A stretch of 64,000 nt of DNA from Paenibacillus campinasensis (GCF_002272015.1 NZ_NPBY01000046.1:62001-126000); one strand, 5' to 3'. Positions 8,180 through 17,270 are shown, counted from the first letter of the stretch. Made by a program: numbers and translations. The notes: generated by a model from the sequence alone, not told the origin.

Positions 8180-8256
8180 GTTGTGTATTGCCGACTCCGA
8201 TAGCTTACTTTTGTAATTCCGGCTATTTCGGGCACAGAGAATATGTGCTTTAAAAG

Positions 8257-8286
8257 GAATAATTTAGAGGACAACTTCTCATAATA
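8257..8286 (+). promoter_or_regulatory. Consensus sigma-G (forespore) promoter
   Basis: GAATA (8257-8261) and CATAATA (8280-8286) with an 18-base spacer match the sigma-G consensus GHATR-N18-CATWHTA exactly. It ends 26 bases before the germination receptor start codon. GerA-type operons are known to be transcribed by sigma-G in the forespore. Confidence 0.75.
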
Positions 8287-8312
8287 CGGTGTAAGCATAT
8301 GGAGGGACTGTC

Positions 8313-9849
8313 ATGATGAGCCGACTACTGAAAAAAATGAGGAAGCACAGCAATTCAAGCAGCAGCACAGTGCAGGCGAAGGACAATATGCCGGTTGAGA
8401 TAAGTGCATCACTTCAGGAGTGCGTAGAGGCACTAAGTCAGAGAATGGGGAACAGTTCGGATTTTGTAATCAGAACCATATCGGGAAACGATGTTTTGCC
8501 GGAATTGGCTGTATGTTATATCGAAGGGTTTATTGATGTTAATCAGCTGAATCAGATTAGCGAGTCATGGCTGACTGTATCCATGGAAGCCGACGGATTG
8601 CCCGATATTCCAGCTCTGATGAAAAAGGTGGTGCCGGGAGGCGAACTCAAGCAATTACATACCGTCGATGCTGTGATTTCAACCGTATTGGATGGGAAAG
8701 CCGTCCTATTAATTGACGGTTTAACAAGTTCGTTCTCAGCTTCCATAACAAGTTTAGAAAAGCGATCTATCGAGGAGCCAAGCTCACAAACCGTCATTCG
8801 GGGACCAAAGGACGGGTTCACTGAAGATATTTCCACGAATCTGTCACTCGTCCGAAGAAGACTTCGAACACCTGACTTACGGGTACAAACACTGGTTATC
8901 GGCAAGTATACCAATACGAAAGTGATATTGACCTATATTGAAGGAATCGCGGATCAGAAAATTGTCCAGGAGATCACCTCCCGGCTGCAATCGATTACAA
9001 CAGATAGTGTACTAGAAAGCGGCTATATCGAGGAGTTTATTCAAGATAAAACGGGCTCTCCATTTCCTACGTTGCTCAACACCGAACGACCCGATGCTGT
9101 AGCAGGCAGCTTGCTGGAAGGGCAAGTTGCCATTCTCGTGGACGGCACTCCGTTTGTGTTGCTCGCTCCGGTCACTTTTTTCAGATTTCTCCACTCGAGT
9201 GAGGACTATTATCAACGATATGACCTCACTACTTTTTTACGTGTTATCGGGCTGTTCTCTTTCATTGTATCTTTGCTGTTACCGTCACTCTATATCGCCA
9301 TTTCAACCTTTCATCAGGAGATGATTCCGACCACGTTATTAATCAGCCTCGCGGCACAAAGGGAAGGCGCTCCGATGCCTGCGCTGGTTGAAGCGATCAT
9401 GATGGAGCTGACCTTCGAAATTATCCGCGAAGCCGGCGTCCGAATGCCGAGGGTCATTGGGCCCGCAATCTCCATTGTGGGCGCATTGGTCATCGGGCAG
9501 GCAGCCGTGCAGGCGGGACTTGTCTCAGGCGCGATGGTTATTGTGGTATCCTTTACAGCGATTGCGAACTTTGCAATCCCGGCATTCAGCATGGCGGCAG
9601 CGATCCGCATCATTCGTTTTGTGTTGATGCTGTTTGCTGGAAACGCTCGGGTTATACGGCATTTTGGCGGGCATCATTCCAATCTATGTTCACTTGGTTT
9701 CCTTGACTTCGTTCGGCGTCCCTTATCTTTCACCCTTCGTTCCGCTGCGCTTCTCGGATATGAGAGACGTGTTTATTCGTGTACCTTGGCCGTTTCTGAA
9801 GACAAGACCGGATGATATCAAACCGCACAATCAGGCAAGACAGAAGTAA
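8313..9849 (+). pseudogene. GerA-type spore germination receptor A subunit, frameshifted
   Basis: ATG at 8313 with GGAGGG 6 bases upstream. The product is a GerA/GerKA family A subunit: an N-terminal soluble half with VIRGPKDGFTEDISTNLSL, then NTERPDAVAGSLLEGQVAIL, then a membrane half of several helices. At AAA 9641-9643 one extra A shifts the frame: in frame 1 the protein runs into unrelated residues and stops at 9815. In the next frame the family C-terminus TLGLYGILAGIIPIYVHL ... FGVPYLSPFVPLRF continues to 9849. The total of 1,537 bases is one more than a multiple of three. The intact protein would be about 511 aa. This is either a recent mutation that truncates the C-terminal helices or a sequencing error in a short homopolymer. 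Confidence 0.85.
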
Positions 9850-9890
9850 AGGTTAGAAAAGCTGCCTATATGAAAAAAGGGGTGGTCTAT

Positions 9891-11111
9891 ATGCGTAGAC
9901 TGGCTGTGCTGTATCTCTTCCTTCTCCTGATGGTCATCCTGACAGGCTGCTGGAATCGAACAGAACTGAATGAAATTGGACTTATTTCAGCGCTCGGGAT
10001 TGACCGGGGCGAAAATGGCTGGATCGTCAGCTATCAGTTAATCAATCCGTCAACGATATCATCCAACGCAGCTGGTGGGGGGATGTCAGGGGGGGCAGGC
10101 GCTCCGGTGCATGTGTTTTCATCAGAAGGCCCAACCCTTCGGGAAGCGATTGATGTAAGTTATACAGAGACGCCTAGACGATTGTATTTTCCCCATGCCG
10201 ATGTGCTTATCCTTGGCAAGGAGGCAGCCAGTAAAGGAATAAGGGACATTATCGACTTCTACTGGAGAAATCCGAACTTGCGGGAGAATGTCAATGTGTT
10301 GGTAACGAATGGACTGGCGAGTGAAATGTTAAAGCAGCTTATTCCACCGGAACGATTGCCGGGCTCAGCGATTGCCAACATTTCCAGGCAGACGGCTAAG
10401 TTCAACAACAACTATCCTTCCATCAAGATGTTTGAGTTAACGCGAAGTCTTGTTTCTGAGTCCCATGCAGCAGGTGTTCCTCAGATTGAATTAGTGGAGG
10501 AGTTCTCATCAAATAAAGTGGAATCTATGGATCAATTAAATAAAACCTCTACGCCTACAAAGCTTAGAATAACAGGATTGGCGGCGTTTCAAAAGGACCG
10601 CTGGATCGGATTGTTAACACAGGATGAGAGCTTTGGTATATCGTGGCTGACGGACAAAGTCCAATTCAGCACCTTATCCTTTCCTTGTCCAGGTGAAAAC
10701 GAACCGGGGCTGCTATCCTATCAGACGAATGCGGCCAATACGAAGGTAAAGCTTATGAAGGAAGGCGATGAATATACGTTTAAAGTCTCGGTTGATGTAA
10801 AGGGAAGGGTCACGGAGACTTCCTGTCCGACTGATCTGTCCAATTTGTCCAACCTCCATGCTGCAGAGAAAGAAATTCAAGAGGTGATTAAACAACATAT
10901 GCTGCAAGGCTGGGAAGCCTGCAAAAGATTGCATGTCGACCTGCCTCACTTTGCCGATTATATTCATCGCAAATATCCGGAGGAATGGAGTCAAATAAAG
11001 GAACGCTGGGAAACAGAAGGAATACCGTCCACGAGGCTTGTGCTGCAGGTAACGGCTTCCATCAGTCAGACGGGGATGTCTCAGAAAGCTTTTGAACCGG
11101 ACGAAAACTAG
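9891..11111 (+). CDS. Ger(x)C family germination receptor lipoprotein (C subunit)
   Basis: 406 aa from the ATG at 9891, which has AAGGGGTGG just upstream; the in-frame ATG at 9870 has no ribosome site. A lipoprotein signal ends in LTGC (Cys20), directly followed by WNRTELNEIGLISALGID, the signature of Ger(x)C proteins. The mature lipoprotein sits on the outer face of the spore inner membrane and forms a germinant receptor with the A and B subunits. It lies 41 bases after the A gene. The order A-C-B is common outside B. subtilis. Confidence 0.9.
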   Translation: MRRLAVLYLFLLLMVILTGCWNRTELNEIGLISALGIDRGENGWIVSYQLINPSTISSNAAGGGMSGGAGAPVHVFSSEGPTLREAIDVSYTETPRRLYFPHADVLILGKEAASKGIRDIIDFYWRNPNLRENVNVLVTNGLASEMLKQLIPPERLPGSAIANISRQTAKFNNNYPSIKMFELTRSLVSESHAAGVPQIELVEEFSSNKVESMDQLNKTSTPTKLRITGLAAFQKDRWIGLLTQDESFGISWLTDKVQFSTLSFPCPGENEPGLLSYQTNAANTKVKLMKEGDEYTFKVSVDVKGRVTETSCPTDLSNLSNLHAAEKEIQEVIKQHMLQGWEACKRLHVDLPHFADYIHRKYPEEWSQIKERWETEGIPSTRLVLQVTASISQTGMSQKAFEPDEN

Positions 11112-11159
11112 CCATGCTCTTTGTTGAAATGGATGTTTGAACAAGAAAGGAATCCGGAC

Positions 11160-12254
11160 ATGAAACAATCCATAAGAATTACCGAGCTGGTATGTTACCT
11201 TGCCGTATTTGAAGTCGGAAGCACAACGTTGTTCTTTCTAGGGGCGGATGCCGGGCGAGATGCATGGTTGGCTATGAGTGTGGCCGCCTTGATCGGTTTG
11301 TTTCTGTTAATGATGTATCTTCTCATTCACCGCACCCATCCGGAGCTCGATTTATATGGCGTCTGCAGAAAACAATTCGGCAAAGTTATCGGGACGGTGG
11401 TTAACTTAGCCTTTGTAGGTTATTTTACATACGAGGCCTCCCGTAATCTGAGGGATCTAGGGGAGCTTACGATATTGACCCTGTTGGATCGTACGCCGCT
11501 GATGGCGATCATCTTGATCACGTTAATTGTAGTAGCAAATACGGTAAGGTATGGACCGTATGTCGTTATTTTGACGTGCGCAGGTTTTTTGCCCATCATG
11601 ATTTTGAGTTATTTGACCATCTATACTCTCCTTGTCTCATCCGGGCTAATACGTTACGAGATTATGCTGCCGGTCCTGGAACATGGATTCCAGCCTGTCT
11701 GGTCAGCAGCCGTACCCGAAATTGTGTCTTTTCCGTTTGGCCAAACCTTATTATTTATGCTCTTCTTTCCTTTAGTTAAGAAAAAGAGGAAATTAGGAAG
11801 AAGTGTGATCATCACCTACCTGATTACAGCAATTTGCCTGATCCTGATAAACCAGATCAATGTCCTTGTCCTAGGTCCGACACAGGCAATCAATAGTACT
11901 CTACCGCTGCTGCAGGTGGTTCAGCTTATCGAAATTGCAGAAACCTTCGAACGTTTTGACGTGTTATTTGTCTTCGTATTAGTGCTCGGCCTGGGCTCGA
12001 AAATGGCTGCGTTTTTTATGGGGGCTGTGATGAGGCTCCATAAAATAACAGGGTGGTCCTATAAAATGTGGACGGTGGTCGTAGGCGTATGCTTATATGC
12101 GCTCGCTTTTATATCCCCCAACTACCCTCACCATATATGGCTTGGGATAAAGGTCGTTGTAACTTATGTAACGCCTTTTTTTCAAGTCGTACTTCCACTG
12201 ATCCTGCTGGTTGTTATCGGAATCCGGCGCAAGTGGGGAAAGCAGCAATCTTGA
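11160..12254 (+). CDS. GerB-type spore germination permease (B subunit)
   Basis: 364 aa from the ATG at 11160, preceded by AAGAAAGGAA; an in-frame TTG at 11121 has no ribosome site. About ten membrane helices are predicted by eye. The N-terminus (IRITELVCYLAVFEVGSTTL) and the amino-acid-permease-like layout are typical of GerB proteins of the APC superfamily, which bind germinants in the membrane. Third gene of ger operon 1. Its partner A subunit is frameshifted, so the receptor may not be assembled normally. Confidence 0.88.
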   Translation: MKQSIRITELVCYLAVFEVGSTTLFFLGADAGRDAWLAMSVAALIGLFLLMMYLLIHRTHPELDLYGVCRKQFGKVIGTVVNLAFVGYFTYEASRNLRDLGELTILTLLDRTPLMAIILITLIVVANTVRYGPYVVILTCAGFLPIMILSYLTIYTLLVSSGLIRYEIMLPVLEHGFQPVWSAAVPEIVSFPFGQTLLFMLFFPLVKKKRKLGRSVIITYLITAICLILINQINVLVLGPTQAINSTLPLLQVVQLIEIAETFERFDVLFVFVLVLGLGSKMAAFFMGAVMRLHKITGWSYKMWTVVVGVCLYALAFISPNYPHHIWLGIKVVVTYVTPFFQVVLPLILLVVIGIRRKWGKQQS

Positions 12255-12380
12255 AATAATGCAACCATGCAACGGTTCATTCGTACATAACAAGAAATCG
12301 GAAGGAATCGATGAGCTAGGCTTCCTTATCATGATGAATACATGATCGAAGCTTAAAGCGGTTATGGACAGAAGGGATGG

Positions 12381-12890
12381 ATGACGATGACAAGGAAAAC
12401 GATATCTTTATTTGCACTGGCTTGTCTGACTGTAATCATTACGGGGCCTCTTGGTGCATTTATGGCCTATCAGAAAGCGCAACCTCCAGGCACATTTATT
12501 CATAAAGTGATAGAGCCCGGCGATTCGTTCTCGCCAACCAGTGCTTCCCGAACGGTAGCTGTGTGGGCGATCCCTTCGGATGTACAAGTGGATGCGGTAA
12601 ACTGCACGTTAGATGGGGAGCAGATCAAGCTGGATCAAGAGCGGTCGGTCACTGACGTTAACGGAACGGAGGCCGTTCTTCTATTTACGAATCGTGGGGA
12701 TTATTCCGTATTTGATCGCGTCGTGTGCGCCGGGGGAGGGATAGAGGAAATCCGGATGTCGGCCAGACTTTCTGAGTCCAACTCGCGAATAATGATGGGA
12801 ATGTCCCTAGGTGCGATTCCGGTTATGGCTGCGCTTGGATACTTCTTGTTTAAACGGGGATACCGCTGGCCGCTGGATAAATCCGAATAA
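12381..12890 (+). CDS. Unrecognised small protein with two terminal membrane helices
   Basis: 169 aa from the ATG at 12381; a second ATG at 12387 (MTRKT...) is better spaced from the GAAGGG site at 12371. A signal-anchor helix (about 8-28) is followed by an extracytoplasmic beta-rich segment and a second helix near residues 139-157, then a short basic tail (FKRGYRWPLDKSE). Two cysteines in the outer segment could form a disulphide. I do not recognise the family. It lies 126 bases after ger operon 1 on the same strand without a clear terminator between them, so cotranscription is possible but unproven. Confidence 0.6.
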   Translation: MTMTRKTISLFALACLTVIITGPLGAFMAYQKAQPPGTFIHKVIEPGDSFSPTSASRTVAVWAIPSDVQVDAVNCTLDGEQIKLDQERSVTDVNGTEAVLLFTNRGDYSVFDRVVCAGGGIEEIRMSARLSESNSRIMMGMSLGAIPVMAALGYFLFKRGYRWPLDKSE

Positions 12891-13129
12891 CATATAACAG
12901 CATCGCTCCCCGCAATCCAGGATTCAAAACAGCAATACCTGAATTTTTCAAGGTATGACCTTAATTTTTAGAATGGAATTATAAGGTAAATTTTGATAAA
13001 TTACTTATTGTAATCGCTTACAATAAAGAAGTAGAAAGGAGGTATGACCGTTCGCAGCAGCCTTGCTGAATGCTGAACAGCATCCTAGTCAGACGGGTGA
13101 CAATCGATTTAAAGAGGAGGAAGGAATTC
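12891..13129. promoter_or_regulatory. Upstream region of the xylanase gene with perfect CcpA cre site
   Basis: TGTAATCGCTTACA at 13009-13022 matches the cre consensus TGWAANCGNTNWCA at every position. It sits in a larger perfect dyad, ATTGTAA-TCGC-TTACAAT (13007-13024). TTGATA at 12993-12998 could be a -35 element, which would place the cre over the promoter core. Carbon catabolite repression of the xylanase is inferred. Confidence 0.75.
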
Positions 13130-14230
13130 ATGAAGACGAGAAAGAAAACGAGATGGTATATTGCCGTACTGCTTTGTTTTGTGCTGTTGTTGCCCGCAGG
13201 AGGTGCGCATGCCGCAACCACGATCACTTCTAACGAGATTGGGACGCATGACGGTTATGATTATGAATTTTGGAAGGACAGCGGCGGTTCCGGCAGCATG
13301 ACACTGAACAGCGGCGGTACGTTCAGCGCCCAGTGGAGCAACATCAACAACATCCTGTTCCGCAAGGGCAAAAAGTTCAACGAGACACAAACCCATCAGC
13401 AAATCGGGAACATGTCGATCACCTATGGCGCGAACTTCCAGCCGAACGGTAATGCGTACTTGACCGTATACGGCTGGACGGTGGATCCGCTCGTTGAATT
13501 TTACATTGTCGACAGCTGGGGAACATACCGTCCGACAGGCACCCATAAAGGAACCATTAACGTGGATGGCGGCACGTACGATATTTATGAGACGACCCGG
13601 GTGAACCAGCCATCCATTAAAGGAACGGCGACGTTCAAGCAGTATTGGAGTGTCCGGACGTCGAAGCGAACGAGCGGCACGATCTCGGTCAGCGAGCATT
13701 TCAGAGCCTGGGAAAGCCGCGGCATGCCGATGGGGAAAATGTATGAAGTTGCCATGACGGTAGAGGGCTATCAGAGCAGCGGAAGCGCGAATGTGTACAG
13801 CAATACATTGACCATCGGCGGGGGCAACCCGGGCGGTGGTAATCCGGGAGGAGGCACGAACCCGGGAACGGTGACGAGAGTCGAAGCTGAAAGCATGACC
13901 AAAAGCGGGCAGTACACAGGTAATATCAGCTCGCCGTTCAATGGTGTGGCCCTGTACGCCAACAACGATTCGGTCAAGTATACGCAGTATTTTGCCACAG
14001 GCACGCATAGTTTCTCGCTGCGAGGAGCGTCAAACAATGCTAACATGGCCCGAGTCGATCTGAAGATCGGCGGTCAGACGAAAGGCACCTTCTACTTTGG
14101 CGGAAGTTATCCCGCGGTCTATACACTGAACAATGTGAGTCATGGCACCGGCAATCAGGAGATTGAGCTGATTGTTACGGCGGATGACGGGACTTGGGAC
14201 GCTTTCATTGACTATTTGGAGATCCGCTGA
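13130..14230 (+). CDS. Secreted GH11 endo-1,4-beta-xylanase with C-terminal CBM36
   Basis: 366 aa, ATG at 13130 with GGAGGAAGG upstream. A signal peptide (1-28, cleaved after AHA) precedes a GH11 jelly-roll domain (about 29-225). The catalytic nucleophile is Glu near residue 122 in [11 protein letters not shown] and the acid/base Glu near 212 in [11 protein letters not shown] Gly/Asn/Pro linker ([13 protein letters not shown]) leads to a C-terminal module of about 120 residues ([16 protein letters not shown] to [10 protein letters not shown]) that resembles CBM36, a calcium-dependent xylan binder known from Paenibacillus xylanases. The enzyme cuts internal xylan linkages outside the cell. It is monocistronic, with a cre site upstream and a terminator downstream. 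Confidence 0.93.
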   Translation: MKTRKKTRWYIAVLLCFVLLLPAGGAHAATTITSNEIGTHDGYDYEFWKDSGGSGSMTLNSGGTFSAQWSNINNILFRKGKKFNETQTHQQIGNMSITYGANFQPNGNAYLTVYGWTVDPLVEFYIVDSWGTYRPTGTHKGTINVDGGTYDIYETTRVNQPSIKGTATFKQYWSVRTSKRTSGTISVSEHFRAWESRGMPMGKMYEVAMTVEGYQSSGSANVYSNTLTIGGGNPGGGNPGGGTNPGTVTRVEAESMTKSGQYTGNISSPFNGVALYANNDSVKYTQYFATGTHSFSLRGASNNANMARVDLKIGGQTKGTFYFGGSYPAVYTLNNVSHGTGNQEIELIVTADDGTWDAFIDYLEIR

Positions 14231-14362
14231 CCTATCGGTCTATCGAACATGATGACATCAAGCGGTAGCTGCTGGATCATAGAGGGGCTGTAGGGGCTGC
14301 TGTCTCCACGAACGCGGCCAACTCTGGTTAAGTGGAAGCTGAACATGAACAATAATGATTTC

Positions 14363-14396
14363 ATCCCGGCGGGGGATTCTCTGCCGGGATTTTTTT
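14363..14396 (+). terminator. Intrinsic terminator after xylanase
   Basis: ATCCCGGC (14363-14370) pairs with GCCGGGAT (14383-14390), then TTTTTT. Confidence 0.85.
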
Positions 14397-14494
14397 GATA
14401 TGATCAACCTGGAGCATGGAACTATTCATGAACTGCCAACGTTTAACCGTTAGAACCTACAATCAGGATGAGATGAAGGGAGAGAGAAGAACTA

Positions 14495-15229
14495 TTGAGG
14501 AAGCCACGATGGAGCCAGCTTCTGACTGCAGTCACGACCGTCGTCATGGCCATCTTACTGATCGCCGGTTGCACAGGAAAGAGCAATCCGGAAGAAACGG
14601 CAGCCCAGCCGATGCCAGGAGCAGCAGGGACAGCGCAACAGCAGGAAGAGGAGCCTCCCGTGCCTACAGGCATCGTTAATCAGGCGAATGAAACGATGAA
14701 GAATGAAGGCGCGGAAGAGACCGAGCCGGTCCATCAGACGCCTGATGACACCGTTCGACCTGTTCTGGTCAAGGGCGATATTGTCCAACTGGAAACTTCT
14801 GTGGAACACGAGACGCTCTCCTTTGAGGGAAGGGAATATGAGTTAGAGCCGTACGGGCTGAGTTTCGCCATTCGCACCACGATGGGAGAGCCTTCGGTTG
14901 AGGGTGGAACCGTCACGTTTACAACCGACCTGTCCGGAGAAGCCACCGTTACGTATGAGGTGCTGGAGCATACGACGTTGGACGAAGCAGCGGCCAAGGA
15001 GCAGCAGCATGAGCGTGCGTTTAACGATGAGTTTATTGATATTACATCGGAAAATGGTCTTAAGGGGAAACAGAATCAATATGCAGACAGTGACGTATTT
15101 TCCGGGGTGATCTTCTACGCATTCGATCAGCATATTGTTCGGATCGGCTACCGATCCGATATGGCTGCTGTGGACACGATGGCACGCATCATCAACGAAA
15201 CGATGGCGTCGGTGAAGACAAGGGACTAG
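14495..15229 (+). CDS. Secreted lipoprotein of unknown function
   Basis: 244 aa starting at a TTG (14495), chosen because a GGGAGAGAG stretch lies just upstream and the codons from there give a clean lipoprotein signal, with lipobox IAGC (Cys26). The next 60 residues are Glu/Gln/Pro-rich and look disordered. Residues from about 85 on form a compact alpha/beta domain (EGREYELEPYGLSFAIRTTM, SGVIFYAFDQHIVRIGYRSD), resembling small extracellular domains that are seen with no assigned function. It lies between terminators and is probably transcribed alone. Confidence 0.7.
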   Translation: MRKPRWSQLLTAVTTVVMAILLIAGCTGKSNPEETAAQPMPGAAGTAQQQEEEPPVPTGIVNQANETMKNEGAEETEPVHQTPDDTVRPVLVKGDIVQLETSVEHETLSFEGREYELEPYGLSFAIRTTMGEPSVEGGTVTFTTDLSGEATVTYEVLEHTTLDEAAAKEQQHERAFNDEFIDITSENGLKGKQNQYADSDVFSGVIFYAFDQHIVRIGYRSDMAAVDTMARIINETMASVKTRD

Positions 15230-15332
15230 CCATCGGCGCAGCCTGCCTCTTCCTTCGGCGTGCATGAACTGCTGTCAAGATTGACAACATAAGGGAGTGG
15301 TATACATCTCAATTCCAGAGGAGGAAGCACGT

Positions 15333-15437
15333 ATGGCTCACCAGAAGAGAAGAAGAGAGGCGGCCTGGAAGTCACGCAAGCAAGAGCAGCATCCCCATGG
15401 AAAAATCAAATCGTTAGAGGAATTATCGAACGAATAG
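15333..15437 (+). CDS. 34-aa basic small protein
   Basis: ATG at 15333 with GAGGAGG 7 bases upstream, 34 codons, TAG at 15435-15437. The product, MAHQKRRREAAWKSRKQEQH followed by PHGKIKSLEELSNE, is strongly basic at the start and has a PHGKIKSLEEL tail. I recall a widespread family of about 35-residue Bacillales proteins with this tail (DUF6254-like), but cannot verify it. A perfect dyad, TGTCAA-GA-TTGACA, lies at 15273-15286, about 50 bases upstream. A strong terminator follows, which supports a real transcription unit. Confidence 0.65.
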   Translation: MAHQKRRREAAWKSRKQEQHPHGKIKSLEELSNE

Positions 15438-15477
15438 GTTGAGAAGTATACTGCTTGGATCGACGGGTAACACGAAG

Positions 15478-15517
15478 AACAAGCTCCTGCGGCGACTATG
15501 CCGTCAGGAGCTTGTTT
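15478..15517. terminator. Bidirectional terminator between convergent genes
   Basis: AACAAGCTCCTG (15478-15489) pairs perfectly with CAGGAGCTTGTT (15505-15516). It serves the small gene on the plus strand and the DUF817 gene on the minus strand. Confidence 0.85.
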
Positions 15518-15524
15518 GCGCTGT

Positions 15525-16289
15525 CTAGCGAATCTTATCCTTCACTTGTTTCAGCGTTGCCACGATAAGGAAGCTGACAATGACAAGCAGGAGCCACGAG
15601 CTGACTTTGCCCAGGTGGACGAGACTCCAGGCTTCGGTCTGGTTAGGGTACTCCCAGGCTCCGAAGAAGGTGGCAATATTCTCGGCAATCCAAATGAAGA
15701 ATCCGATGAGTACAAAAGAAAGCGCTAGCGGCATCCGGTAACGCGTGCCGTTCACCTCATAAGCGACCCAGGATCGCCAGAACACGATAAGGACCAGCGC
15801 CGACAGCCACCAGCGAATATCCACCCAGAAATGATGGGTGAAGAAGTTTAAATATATGGCAGCCGCCAGGGTCACCACGATCCAAAACGGCGGCCAGCAG
15901 ATCAGCTCCACCTGCAAGCGCCGCCAGGCCTGGCACAGATAGCTGGCTACGCTGGCATACATAAACCCGCTGTATAGAGGCACCCCGAATATTTTCACAT
16001 ATCCTTCTTCCGGATACGACCAAGAGCCCATATGCACCTTGAACACCTCAAGCACAAGACCGATCAGGTGAAACAGTGTAATCACCTTGAGTTCATCCCG
16101 GGTCTCTAGCCCGGAGCGCAGCATCCACCATTGCATCAGAAGGCAGATGACAAGCAGACAGTCATAGCGAGGCAGCAAGGGGAGGGAGATGAGCTGGGTG
16201 AGAGCCAGTGAGGCAAAGATGACGACCGGGAACACGCAGGATAACGCCTGCTCCCAGCCGAATCGAACCAGTTGCCGGATCGCTCTCAT
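15525..16289 (-). CDS. yoaT: DUF817 family integral membrane protein (YoaT-like)
   Basis: 254 aa, ATG at 16289. About seven to eight membrane helices. Landmarks such as VHMGSWSYPEEGYVKIFGVP, YSGFMYASVASYLCQAW and FFGAWEYPNQ are those of the DUF817 family, whose B. subtilis member is YoaT. The biochemical role is unknown. It is the last gene of a three-gene minus-strand operon with an XRE regulator and a DUF2975 membrane protein, 3 bases after the regulator's stop codon. The same three families are clustered in B. subtilis (yoaT, yozG, yoaS), which supports the call. Confidence 0.85.
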   Translation of the reverse strand: MRAIRQLVRFGWEQALSCVFPVVIFASLALTQLISLPLLPRYDCLLVICLLMQWWMLRSGLETRDELKVITLFHLIGLVLEVFKVHMGSWSYPEEGYVKIFGVPLYSGFMYASVASYLCQAWRRLQVELICWPPFWIVVTLAAAIYLNFFTHHFWVDIRWWLSALVLIVFWRSWVAYEVNGTRYRMPLALSFVLIGFFIWIAENIATFFGAWEYPNQTEAWSLVHLGKVSSWLLLVIVSFLIVATLKQVKDKIR

Positions 16290-16292
16290 GAC

Positions 16293-16529
16293 TTATTCGT
16301 CCGGCCCGGCGGCATCAGAATTTGCATCGCTTTGGTATTCCATAATATCACCAGGCTGACAATCCAGCGCTTCACATATCGCCTCCAAGGTGGAGAAGCG
16401 GATCGCCTTGGCTTTCCCGTTCTTCAATATGGAAAGATTCGCCATCGTGATTCCGACGCGCTCAGACAGCTCGGTCACGCTCATTTTCCTTTTGGCCAGC
16501 ATGACATCAATGTTAATAATAATCGCCAT
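16293..16529 (-). CDS. yozG: Small XRE-family transcriptional regulator (YozG-like)
   Basis: 78 aa, ATG at 16529 with GAGGTGAA upstream. Nearly the entire protein is one helix-turn-helix domain (MSVTELSERVGITMANLSIL, then TLEAICEALDCQPGDIMEY), the type that is regularly paired with DUF2975 membrane proteins. It probably represses its own operon; an AT-rich region with dyads lies at 17040-17100 around the operon promoter. It lies 11 bases after the DUF2975 gene. Confidence 0.88.
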   Translation of the reverse strand: MAIIINIDVMLAKRKMSVTELSERVGITMANLSILKNGKAKAIRFSTLEAICEALDCQPGDIMEYQSDANSDAAGPDE

Positions 16530-16540
16530 CTCGATTCACC

Positions 16541-17014
16541 TCATACTGTTAAATCGTTCTCGGATTTAATATCGATGGCATTTTGGAGCAGCTTTTGGAG
16601 CAGTGCAGCAAAGGCAGCAATGACAAAAGAAGCAAAAACGATAATTATGCCAATCGCCAAAAGCCCTGGGGCGTCATCCATGTCCGCCATGAAAAATAAA
16701 AACGGCAAAATCACGGCATACAATCCGCTGATGGATAACCCGCAATATTTGATCGTTCTCAATGCCCGCACCGACAAGTCGGAAAACGCTTCGTTCCTGT
16801 CGATATAATTAAGCAGCTTATAGGCCTGGACTAGCGCCACGAAGAACGGGATCGCGGAGATATACATCCCGGCCAACACCGGATACAGCCAGTATGCCGG
16901 AAAATAGGCCGCTGCGTCTTTCATGATGGAAGGCAATCCCCACACACATAGCAACACAATCGGGGTTCCAATAAGAAACACAGTCAGTTTTAAAAAAAGC
17001 GTTTCTCGCTTCAT
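16541..17014 (-). CDS. yoaS: DUF2975 family membrane protein (YoaS-like)
   Basis: 157 aa from the ATG at 17014, placed 6 bases after a GAGGTG ribosome site; the in-frame GTG at 17023 overlaps that site. Four membrane helices with the loop YKLLNYIDRNEAFSDLSVRA, which is characteristic of DUF2975 proteins. These membrane proteins are nearly always encoded next to a small XRE regulator, as here, and may sense a membrane signal and pass it on. First gene of the operon that runs to 15525. Confidence 0.85.
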   Translation of the reverse strand: MKRETLFLKLTVFLIGTPIVLLCVWGLPSIMKDAAAYFPAYWLYPVLAGMYISAIPFFVALVQAYKLLNYIDRNEAFSDLSVRALRTIKYCGLSISGLYAVILPFLFFMADMDDAPGLLAIGIIIVFASFVIAAFAALLQKLLQNAIDIKSENDLTV

Positions 17015-17047
17015 TACAAGCACCTCACTCGGTCGTTTTCGCTTCTT

Positions 17048-17076
17048 ACTGTAGCATGATATTTATCGTTTATCAA
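17048..17076 (-). promoter_or_regulatory. Promoter of the yoaS-yozG-yoaT-like operon
   Basis: On the minus strand TTGATA (17076-17071) and TACAGT (17053-17048) are separated by 17 bases. The region is rich in ATTTAT/ATAAAT dyads that could bind the XRE protein. Confidence 0.55.
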
Positions 17077-17212
17077 TAAATATATATTGATTGTTATGAT
17101 ATTATTATTGTTTTGTTGACATAGGAGGATACCAGATTATTGAGGGAATATTCGTCGATTGCGAATGGATTGCTGGTGGAGGGGGGATCATCCCATAAGA
17201 AGCCGACCACGA

Positions 17213-17237
17213 AAAAGCCGTCACGATGACGGCTTTT
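17213..17237. terminator. Bidirectional terminator
   Basis: AAAAGCCGTCA (17213-17223) pairs with TGACGGCTTTT (17227-17237). It lies downstream of the HxlR gene on the minus strand. Confidence 0.75.
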
Positions 17238-17270
17238 CATGGCGATGGAGGAGGGCAGAAGAGTGGAACC

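Noticed and set aside
9634-9849. Independent 71-codon gene
   Set aside because: It is the displaced C-terminus of the GerA-type A subunit, restored by removing one A at 9641-9643.
13109-14008. 299-codon minus-strand ORF
   Set aside because: Mirror of the GH11 xylanase gene; no ribosome site, Arg/His-rich.
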